Source: JBBAGC01 sp964491265
Lineage (GTDB): Bacteria; Spirochaetota; UBA4802; UBA5550
Direction: 5' to 3'
Length of the DNA stretch: 64,000 nt
Assembly: GCA_964491265.1 (NCBI GenBank)
Contig: CAZBFP010000014.1
Location: 29,062 to 93,061, forward strand
Shown: positions 45,213 to 52,386 of the stretch, piece by piece
Layout of the letters: each line of letters starts with the position of its first letter
How positions within the stretch are numbered: position 1 is the stretch's first letter
Position numbers and translations under genes: made by a program
Notes under the pieces: generated by a model
Databases searched by the model: none
What the model was told of the DNA's origin: nothing
The model's input: only the letters and a program-made list of their open reading frames with translations

Positions 45213-47726
45213 CTATCTGCCGAAAACATAATCCGACACAGGAGCAGAATACCAGTTTTTATATAATCCGCCGTCACTCTCATACCACGCCTGAAATGAA
45301 GGATAGGCATTATAAATATCACTGGTACCTGACTCATAGGGCCATAACCAGTCACTGGGAACCAGAATCGCCCATGGGAAACCATCATCATCCAGAACTT
45401 TCCCTGTGAAGGATGTTTTAACAAAAGGAAGATGCACTTCTCTGTCGGCAACTCCATTGCATATTATAAATGGATCATAAGGCATTGCTTCTGTTCTTGC
45501 CCTGTTAAGAGTAATTGTGTGAACAGTTTCAGGAATATCAAGATATGTTTCACCAGGACGAGCATTAAAATTTCTTCCTAATAAAGTCCTCGGGCTGCTT
45601 ACAAGTATAATCCTGTTCCCGTAAACATTTATACCTACCGGGCTGTCATAACCTGCGCCTGAAGCAAGGAGTTTTGTTCTAATGGTAATCTCCCTCACCC
45701 TGTTCTGGCTGTCAATTTTCTCTTCAAGAGTAAGCCTTACAACAACATCATTAAAATCAGCATCACCCTTGGAAGGATAAAGATCTTCAAATGCCAGTGT
45801 ATAAACCCCTATTATCTTTCTTGCGGCATCAGGATCATTTGGGAACTCATCATCCGCATCAGGAACACCATCACCATCTGAATCAATAACAACCGCCTCT
45901 TCAACAGGCTTCAGTGCTATATTTCTGCCGAACTCAACAAGCCTGCCGATTCCGTTTATGCCGGACTCTACAGTTTCATAGCCTTCTCTGGAAACAGCAA
46001 CCCTTGCTGTTTTTTCCGCAGCATCAACTGTTGCTGTAAAAATGGAAATCCCTTCACTATTTGTAAATCCCTGCCAGTTTAAAGAGTTATCCTCTTTTAT
46101 CAGGTTTATTGAAGCCTGTCCAAGTGGCAGTCCGGTTTTTTCATCAGCAACTTTAAGGGATATTTTAACATTGGTAACAGTTGAGAAATCGAAGTCAGGT
46201 CCAGGCTCTGATATAAGCGCCAAATATGATGCGACATTTCCGTTCTGTACAACTATAGTATAGGTTATAACATTCCCTTTATCATCAGTATAATTAAAGG
46301 TTATTGTTACCTGCCCTGCTACTTCAGATGTGGTAATAATATTACCTGTTTCACTATCAATTGATGCATATATGCTGTTCCCGTTAGAATTCATTGCAAT
46401 AAAGGAATCAATACTGCTGTTAAAATCCCAGTATCCGTTGCTGCTTTCTGAAATTTTAATAATATTATTTCCAGAATGGAGTGCATACCCGTTCTGCAGC
46501 TGCAACAGAATGTTTCCCGGAATTATTCCTGTAATAGTTCCGCTGGCATCTGTTTTTATAATATAAAGCTCTCCATTAACTGATACCTTTATTTCATAGG
46601 GGCCTGATGGAACCGAACCTGAAGCGCCCTCTGTAATCATTAAATCACCAGTTGAACCATTAACCTTAATATTTAAAAGATCAACATTTATTGTTCCTTC
46701 TCCAGCAGTTGCTGAAAGAATTTCAACCTCATTCAGAAGGTACCATTTCCCATAACTATTCTGTCCGGTAAGGGATACCCCACCTTTATCTGTATTTATA
46801 GTTCCATTATTTAAATCAACCATAACCGCAGAACCGGAAACAATTACATTACCGGAAACAGTGCCGGAGGAATCAGTGATAAAGGTAATTACAGTTCCGT
46901 CATTCATTACTATTGTTACACCAAAGGGGCCGTTATGATTTCCATTCACAATTATATCACCTGTTACAGGATCAATTGAAGCTTCAAGAACAATCCCGTT
47001 ACTGTCCTTAACGGTTATACTTTCCACCGAGGAATTTTGAAAATACTTCCCATCATCTTGAGACGCAATTGTATATGGATTTCCATTTACAATCAGATTA
47101 CCATGATCAAGATCAACTGCCATACTGCTCCCTGAAGGATTACTCACTGCAGTAACAACTGTTGGATTATTCTCATCATCAACCTCAATAACAAGGGTAT
47201 ACTCTCTTTCACCTGTATCTATTACTACTGTATACTCCCCTTCTACTGTATACTCCCCTTCTACTGTTCCATCTCCAGGAATGATTTTAATATCACCATC
47301 TTTTGTAACAATGAATTCAACGCTATTACCATTTTCATCAGTAACAGTGATACTGGAATTATTGTCTCCATCTGGATTATAGCTATCAGGATCAATTGCT
47401 TCATTATTTATATTAAGTTTGCCATTTGCATCAGTATGTATTATTACAACATAATTTATATTCTCATCATTATTTGCACCGGTATCATTAGTTGCACCTG
47501 ACCCGTCAGTAGTGCCTGAACCATCAGTTGTACCTGAATCACCTGTTGTACCGGTAACACCTGTAGTGTCTGACCCGCCTGTAGAGCCGGAACCGTCTGT
47601 TGTTGTCTCTGGAACAACACTAATCTCAGGGGCGTTTGAAGCACCACCACCACCGCCGCCGCAGCCGGACATAAAAAATGCGGAAATCATTAGGACTAAT
47701 ATCATTAAATATAATGTCTTTTTCAT
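45213..47726 (-). CDS. LruC-domain lipoprotein with long beta-rich repeat region
   Basis: 837 residues from the ATG at 47726, which has AGGAG upstream and directly precedes the signal peptide. The longer frame to 47852 lacks these. The signal ends in FFMSGC (Cys22), then a Gly stretch and a Thr/Gly/Ser-rich low-complexity linker. Repeated beta-type units follow (VDLDHGNLIVNG, VDLNNGTINTDKGG, VDLLNIKVNG). Next are an Ig-like carrier domain, a calcium-type DSDGDGVPDADDEFPND and the C-terminal LruC domain with GDADFNDVVVRL. It should be a surface or periplasmic lipoprotein. LruC proteins are known from Leptospira and several Gram-negative groups; function is largely undefined. Confidence 0.85.
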   Translation of the reverse strand: MKKTLYLMILVLMISAFFMSGCGGGGGGASNAPEISVVPETTTDGSGSTGGSDTTGVTGTTGDSGTTDGSGTTDGSGATNDTGANNDENINYVVIIHTDANGKLNINNEAIDPDSYNPDGDNNSSITVTDENGNSVEFIVTKDGDIKIIPGDGTVEGEYTVEGEYTVVIDTGEREYTLVIEVDDENNPTVVTAVSNPSGSSMAVDLDHGNLIVNGNPYTIASQDDGKYFQNSSVESITVKDSNGIVLEASIDPVTGDIIVNGNHNGPFGVTIVMNDGTVITFITDSSGTVSGNVIVSGSAVMVDLNNGTINTDKGGVSLTGQNSYGKWYLLNEVEILSATAGEGTINVDLLNIKVNGSTGDLMITEGASGSVPSGPYEIKVSVNGELYIIKTDASGTITGIIPGNILLQLQNGYALHSGNNIIKISESSNGYWDFNSSIDSFIAMNSNGNSIYASIDSETGNIITTSEVAGQVTITFNYTDDKGNVITYTIVVQNGNVASYLALISEPGPDFDFSTVTNVKISLKVADEKTGLPLGQASINLIKEDNSLNWQGFTNSEGISIFTATVDAAEKTARVAVSREGYETVESGINGIGRLVEFGRNIALKPVEEAVVIDSDGDGVPDADDEFPNDPDAARKIIGVYTLAFEDLYPSKGDADFNDVVVRLTLEEKIDSQNRVREITIRTKLLASGAGYDSPVGINVYGNRIILVSSPRTLLGRNFNARPGETYLDIPETVHTITLNRARTEAMPYDPFIICNGVADREVHLPFVKTSFTGKVLDDDGFPWAILVPSDWLWPYESGTSDIYNAYPSFQAWYESDGGLYKNWYSAPVSDYVFGR
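47226..47266. repeat. 18-bp tandem duplication inside the LruC gene
   Basis: TGTATACTCCCCTTCTAC is repeated twice head to tail, in frame. It encodes GEYTVE twice and lengthens a beta-strand region by six residues. Confidence 0.7.
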
Positions 47727-48030
47727 AAATAAACTCCTGATAATAGATATTATTATTAAGTTTATAAAAATGTGTAAAAAAAGGCAAGAAAAAAAAGCCT
47801 GGCGAGGCTTTGTAATTATTTTTTTTAGCATAATTGAGCTAAAAATATTCAAACACCGGTATTATGTATATAAAATATTATACTTCATTCAAGATTTTAG
47901 AATATAGTGTTTAATTAACACCTTTTTCAGGATGGTTCTGAAGATTTTACCATTGTAAAAAAAATAATTGAACAATCAGCCCCTGTTCTTCGTAATGCTA
48001 ATATAATTAAAGAGAAAGGAAGTATGTGAA
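47727..48030. other. Divergent gap LruC gene / AAA+ operon
   Basis: 304 bases. It holds the LruC leader hairpins (47794-47845). On the plus strand, 47931-48029 is an open stretch with no start codon that reads like the end of a protein (EDFTIVKKIIEQSAPVL) and stops just before the AAA+ gene; this may be a gene remnant. Confidence 0.5.
47794..47811 (-). terminator. Leader terminator upstream of the LruC gene
   Basis: Minus-strand stem AAAGCCT-CGCC-AGGCTTT followed by TTTTTCTTGCC is a textbook intrinsic terminator. It lies 68 bases before the LruC start codon, and no minus-strand gene ends here (the next gene is divergent), so it sits in the LruC leader. A second inverted repeat, TTTTTAGC/GCTAAAAA, is at 47822-47845. 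Confidence 0.6.
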
Positions 48031-49188
48031 ATGAAAAAATCAGCTTCTGAGGTTACTGCGGTTGAATTGAAAAGCCTCATTGAGAAATATATTAAAGGTG
48101 GACCTAATCTCAACTATGCCATTAAAATAACCGGGCACCCCGGTGTTGGCAAATCAGCAATTGTGAAGGAGGCAGCTGAATCGGCCAATTTCATGTTTAT
48201 AGATACCAGACTGGCATTTAAAGAGAATGTGGACCTTGGGGGCTACCCGGTCCCTGACCACGAGTCAAAAGAGATGATTTACTACAGACCTAAATTTATC
48301 CCCCCGGCACAGGTTCCGGAAGGATATGACGGAATTGTCTGGTTCCTTGATGAATCGAACAGAGCACACCCCACTGTTATACAGACGCTTTTCCAGATTA
48401 TTACTGAAAAAAAATGCGGTGAACATCTGCTTCCGGAAAAAACTTCAATTATTCTTGCAGGTAACCTTGGAGATGACGACGGCACAACTATAACGGATTT
48501 TGATGATTCAGCCCTTGATGGCCGTCTTGCTCTATTTCATTTAAAACCTTCGGCACAGGGCTGGCTCCGGTGGGCTTTTGATGAAGGTATTCACCCTTCA
48601 ATAATTAAATATATTTCCATGTATCCTGAACGGCTCTGGGACGAGGCAAAGATCAATCCCAATCCCAGAGGGTGGCATCAGGTATCAAATGCCTTAAAGC
48701 ATTCCTACCAGCTCCACACAGATTCCGAACTGGTAAGCTACCTTAAAATCAGCAGTGACAGCAGCATAGAAAAAATAATCTATTCACTAATAGGGAATAT
48801 TGCAGGGAGCGATTTCCTTATGCAGCTCACATCCCCGCGCCAGCTCAGCTCTTCAGAAATAATTGAAGGGAATCCTGAAAAACTTGATATGCTGAAAAAA
48901 AGGGAGATTTCTGTAGAAGATTTACTCTGGGCCCTGAATGGGACTATTGAAATACTGAAGGAGAAAGCTGCTACAGCTTCAGGATCACTTGAGTCCAATG
49001 ACATTATAATACTGAGCAATGTATTGAAGTTTATCGGCTACGCAAGGGGGGATATCACAATGTCGTACTTTTTTATTCTCCTTCGGGAGTGCGGTATTTT
49101 CACCCTTATTCCTGAAGCAGTTAAAAGAATTGATGATGCTGAAACCGTTAATTTTTTAAAAACAAAATATTCCGGTCTGCTGAATTAA
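48031..49188 (+). CDS. MoxR-like AAA+ ATPase
   Basis: 385 residues. Walker A GHPGVGKS at 35-42, Walker B WFLDESNRA near 104-112, sensor-1 LAGN near 142-145 and the AAA_5-type region FDDSALDGRLALFHL. A helical C-terminal half follows with no recognised domain. MoxR-like ATPases act as chaperones that remodel partner proteins, usually ones with VWA domains. Such a partner is encoded 6 bases downstream. The GGAAG ribosome site precedes the ATG. It is the first gene of a three-gene operon; the target of the system is unknown. Confidence 0.88.
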   Translation: MKKSASEVTAVELKSLIEKYIKGGPNLNYAIKITGHPGVGKSAIVKEAAESANFMFIDTRLAFKENVDLGGYPVPDHESKEMIYYRPKFIPPAQVPEGYDGIVWFLDESNRAHPTVIQTLFQIITEKKCGEHLLPEKTSIILAGNLGDDDGTTITDFDDSALDGRLALFHLKPSAQGWLRWAFDEGIHPSIIKYISMYPERLWDEAKINPNPRGWHQVSNALKHSYQLHTDSELVSYLKISSDSSIEKIIYSLIGNIAGSDFLMQLTSPRQLSSSEIIEGNPEKLDMLKKREISVEDLLWALNGTIEILKEKAATASGSLESNDIIILSNVLKFIGYARGDITMSYFFILLRECGIFTLIPEAVKRIDDAETVNFLKTKYSGLLN

Positions 49189-49194
49189 GGTACA

Positions 49195-50649
49195 ATGAGA
49201 CTTGAATTAACACTGGAAGATCTCTGGCAAAAAAGCCGATTCGCATCATACTTCTACCAGGGTGTGGATCTTGCTGAAGAGAGAGATATCCCCACGCTTG
49301 CTCTGACATTATATCATTCACGCCTTGTTCTTTTTTATAATCCCGGATTTATCGATAATCTCACAAGTGATGAAATCACAGGACTCCTGATTCATGAAAT
49401 GATGCACATAGTCCTGAATCATGATCACAGAGGATTCCCGGAGGGGAAGATATACCTGCAGAATCTTGCACAGGACATGGTTATTAACAGCTATCTAAAG
49501 GAGAATGGGAAAACATTTTTTTCAAGGAAAGCATCTTACTCACCCGATGTCCCCCCCCTTATCCTTCCGGAAGGACTTCTGTTTATCCCTGATGAATTTT
49601 TTAAGGAAACCGGAATTGCTGACCCAACATGGGAAGAGGTTTATTACTGGCTCAAGGATCAGCCTGATGAAAAACTGAAGGAACTGAAACTTGCTGGTGA
49701 AAAAAATGACAGCTCCGGTCCTGGATTAAAGATGCGTTCACCCCTTGATGATCTAGAGGAGGCTCTAAGCTCCCTTGACCTCTCCTACAACACAGCCCCT
49801 GAAGAAAAATATACCCGTTTCAAAAATATGGACGGCCTCTTTTTTGAAACAGAAGGTGGTGATCCTCTCCCCACCGGGATTCATGTTATGAAACCCCGCA
49901 CAGACAGAAATATTCTCGATGCCAAGATTAACCATTTCATAAATACCGCAAAAAGAGATGAAACCTGCAGGGATGAAAGAATCTTTGAAGAAATTTCTGC
50001 TATTATTGAAGCACCGGGTAAAACAGACACTGCATGGATAAAGAAACTGAAGAGTATTGTTGACCTCACAGCCCAGTCAACAGAATTCCAGTATACCTAC
50101 AACCGGTTCAACAAAAGGTACTTCAGCCAGGGGATATATTCACCGGGGAGATCTTTTAAACAGAGAGAGGCAGTTACAGTTGCGGTTGACCTTTCAGGCT
50201 CAATGGTAATGAAACCTTACAATATTGAAGCAGCATTCGGGATCATTGAGGACCTTCTTGGAAGATTTAAAGTATACCTTTTATGCCTTGATGAAAGGGT
50301 TTTTATCCCTGAAAAACAGAACAATACATTTGTAAAATCTAAAGAAAGCGATAAGCCATATCTTTATAAAAAAGGTGACTGGAAATATATAAAATCGGGG
50401 AGCAGCGGCACCACATACTTTGAATCGCTTTTTAATGATTATATGACAGGCCACAGCGAACTTCTTATTGTAATCACAGACGGTTATATTTATGATATTG
50501 ACAGATTAAGAAAATACAAAAATACTCTCTGGCTTATAAGTGAAGACAGGGATGAAAAATTTAACCCTCCATTCGGGAAGGCTGTTAAAATCACCAGGCC
50601 TGCCGGGGGTATACGGTTACGACAAAAGGCTCACATGCGGACAGTATGA
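49195..50649 (+). CDS. VWA-like metallopeptidase-domain protein (DUF2201/COG3864 type)
   Basis: 484 residues. The N-terminal domain carries a zinc-peptidase motif HEMMHIVLNH (His67, Glu68, His71). The C-terminal domain has a VWA metal-site motif VAVDLSGSM near residue 330, with SSGTTYF and IVITDGYIYD completing the site. This combination is known as the putative metallopeptidase/VWA-like pair that accompanies MoxR-type ATPases. Proteolytic activity has not been shown from sequence alone. Its stop overlaps the next gene's start (ATGA), so all three proteins are made together and probably form one complex. Confidence 0.85.
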   Translation: MRLELTLEDLWQKSRFASYFYQGVDLAEERDIPTLALTLYHSRLVLFYNPGFIDNLTSDEITGLLIHEMMHIVLNHDHRGFPEGKIYLQNLAQDMVINSYLKENGKTFFSRKASYSPDVPPLILPEGLLFIPDEFFKETGIADPTWEEVYYWLKDQPDEKLKELKLAGEKNDSSGPGLKMRSPLDDLEEALSSLDLSYNTAPEEKYTRFKNMDGLFFETEGGDPLPTGIHVMKPRTDRNILDAKINHFINTAKRDETCRDERIFEEISAIIEAPGKTDTAWIKKLKSIVDLTAQSTEFQYTYNRFNKRYFSQGIYSPGRSFKQREAVTVAVDLSGSMVMKPYNIEAAFGIIEDLLGRFKVYLLCLDERVFIPEKQNNTFVKSKESDKPYLYKKGDWKYIKSGSSGTTYFESLFNDYMTGHSELLIVITDGYIYDIDRLRKYKNTLWLISEDRDEKFNPPFGKAVKITRPAGGIRLRQKAHMRTV

Positions 50650-51338
50650 AGAACAGAGATATTGAAGAGATATACAACATAGGGTGCAGAGAAAGCTCCT
50701 TTGCAGGAGGTGAAGGGTCAGAGCTGATTATAAATTCCGGTATTGCGGAATATATATATCTGAGCGGCAGACATTGGCCCATATTTGATTATCACAGAGG
50801 GCTTTCAGCTCTTATCGCCTCAGAAGAAACAGAATATATACATAAGTCAGGGATTTTCTGGCCATCATTTGATTATGACAAGGGGATAGATTTTCTCATA
50901 AGCACCGGTAATGGAGAATATCTTTACAGGGCAGGGAGATTCTGGGAAGGTTTCGATTACAACCGGGGCCTTGAAGCACTAGGGAAGATGAAGAGTGCCA
51001 GGTACATCTATTATGCTGGGAAGGAATGGAAGTCCTTTGACTTCAAAAAAGGTTTTGAATACCTTATCAGTTCAGGTGATCCGGAATTCCTCTTTTACGC
51101 CGGTGCGCACTGGAAACACTTTGACTACATCAGAGGAATGGAAGAGCTTCTTAAAACCGGAAGCTGTGAGTACATTTATAAAGCTGGAACACTGTGGAAA
51201 AAATTCGATTACAGGAGAGGATGGGATCTCCTTGAAAAAAATGTTTCCGCTGGTGTAAAATGGAGGGCTCTCGCTTTTCAGAACGGAAAGTGGAAACCGC
51301 AGCTCCGGACAATCTGGGCCCTCCTCTGGGAAAAATAA
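50646..51338 (+). CDS. Protein of six 28-residue W-FDY-RG repeats, unknown function
   Basis: 230 residues built mostly of six tandem 28-residue units (about residues 36-203). The consensus is E-Y-[IL]-Y-x-[AS]-G, a variable pair, W, two residues, F-D-[YF], two residues, G, then a Leu-rich helix. Examples are EYIYLSGRHWPIFDYHRG, EYIHKSGIFWPSFDYDKG and EFLFYAGAHWKHFDYIRG. There is no signal peptide or membrane segment, and I do not recognise the repeat as TPR, Sel1, HEAT or ankyrin. Start overlaps the metallopeptidase/VWA stop by 4 bases. As third member of the AAA+/VWA operon it may be the adaptor or substrate-recognition part. Confidence 0.8.
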   Translation: MKNRDIEEIYNIGCRESSFAGGEGSELIINSGIAEYIYLSGRHWPIFDYHRGLSALIASEETEYIHKSGIFWPSFDYDKGIDFLISTGNGEYLYRAGRFWEGFDYNRGLEALGKMKSARYIYYAGKEWKSFDFKKGFEYLISSGDPEFLFYAGAHWKHFDYIRGMEELLKTGSCEYIYKAGTLWKKFDYRRGWDLLEKNVSAGVKWRALAFQNGKWKPQLRTIWALLWEK

Positions 51339-51389
51339 AAAGAGGATACAGAAATAACTAATTTTAAGTTAAAACTGCACCCTCTTTAT
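51335..51389. terminator. Long-loop inverted repeat between convergent genes
   Basis: ATAAAAAGAGG and CCTCTTTAT pair around a loop of about 35 bases between the repeat-protein gene and the FecR gene. Possible bidirectional terminator; weak. Confidence 0.35.
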
Positions 51390-51396
51390 AATAGAC

Positions 51397-52320
51397 CTAT
51401 TCTTCAACATTATCCTTTGTGCCGAGTTTCTTTATATCAGGCTTAACACTCTTCATGTCAGGCTTTTCAAAATTCTGAACAGCTGTTTTTGTTTCAGCTT
51501 TTTTCTCTTCAATGTCCCCTTTTATTTCTTCAGCTTTAGCCTTAGTCTCTTCCTTAACAGCCTGTACATTTTCACGATCCTTAGCCTTCTGCTCTGATAC
51601 TTTCTCTTTTGTAGATTCCTTTAAATCTGAAACCTGCTTTCTTATTTCAGCGCGTTGAGTCTCAAACTTTTCCCTTATATCCTTACGTAATTCCTTAATA
51701 TCATCACGTATTTTTCTGATATTTTCCCTGTTCTGCTCTTTAAGTTCCTTAACATTCAGTTTTTTATCTTCATCAATAACAGCCTCATTCCCTGCCTCAA
51801 GATTTACAAAACTGCTTTCATCCTCATCCGCTTTTCTCACTGCAACTGTCCCTTCAATACAGGAAATCCTGCTTTCACCTTCAGACTCTTCAACAAGAAA
51901 TTCAGTACCCCTTACACCGGCAACAACAGTTTTTGTTGTAACCTGATATTTTTCACCGCTTCTCAATTTCCTTGCAACCTGTGAAAAGACCTTCCCCTCT
52001 TCCACATAAAGCTCAGTAAATTCCTTATTCCCTTCAACCTCTTTAATAAGCTCCCGGATAACGACAGTACTTTTCTCCAGTATTCTTATAACACTCCCGC
52101 TAAAATGAATATCAACAGCAGATTGAACACCGGTTTTTATTGTTGCACCCTCGGTAACAAAATCACCGATTTTTGCTTTTGATTCACCGCTTTCAGATGC
52201 AATTATAACATCCCCTGAGATAAAGTTTATTATCCCTTCCATCTGTACTGTTGTTTGTTTCTCCTTACATGCTGAACAAAGCAACAGAAGTGCAGCCGCC
52301 AGAATCACTATTTTTTTCAT
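51397..52320 (-). CDS. FecR-domain lipoprotein with charged coiled-coil tail
   Basis: 307 residues. The signal peptide ILAAALLLLCSAC ends in a lipobox with lipidated Cys near 18. The FecR-type beta domain covers about 30-180 (GDFVTEGATIKTG, VRGTEFLVEE, IEGTVAVRKA). The last 120 residues are almost entirely Glu, Lys, Arg and Gln with a heptad pattern, so a long coiled coil is likely. There is no anti-sigma cytoplasmic part, so this is not a classical FecR regulator but the stand-alone exported form common in spirochaetes. It is 66 bases downstream of the histidine kinase gene and has its own ribosome site AGGAGTT. Confidence 0.85.
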   Translation of the reverse strand: MKKIVILAAALLLLCSACKEKQTTVQMEGIINFISGDVIIASESGESKAKIGDFVTEGATIKTGVQSAVDIHFSGSVIRILEKSTVVIRELIKEVEGNKEFTELYVEEGKVFSQVARKLRSGEKYQVTTKTVVAGVRGTEFLVEESEGESRISCIEGTVAVRKADEDESSFVNLEAGNEAVIDEDKKLNVKELKEQNRENIRKIRDDIKELRKDIREKFETQRAEIRKQVSDLKESTKEKVSEQKAKDRENVQAVKEETKAKAEEIKGDIEEKKAETKTAVQNFEKPDMKSVKPDIKKLGTKDNVEE

Positions 52321-52386
52321 AACTCCTCCTGAGTAATATTACACAATTTAAAATATATAGCTAGCCGAAGTGGAAAAATAAATCAA

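Noticed and set aside
47512..47907. Pro/Val-rich plus-strand frame opposite the LruC gene start
   Set aside because: Antisense of the Thr/Gly-rich linker; low complexity and no ribosome site.
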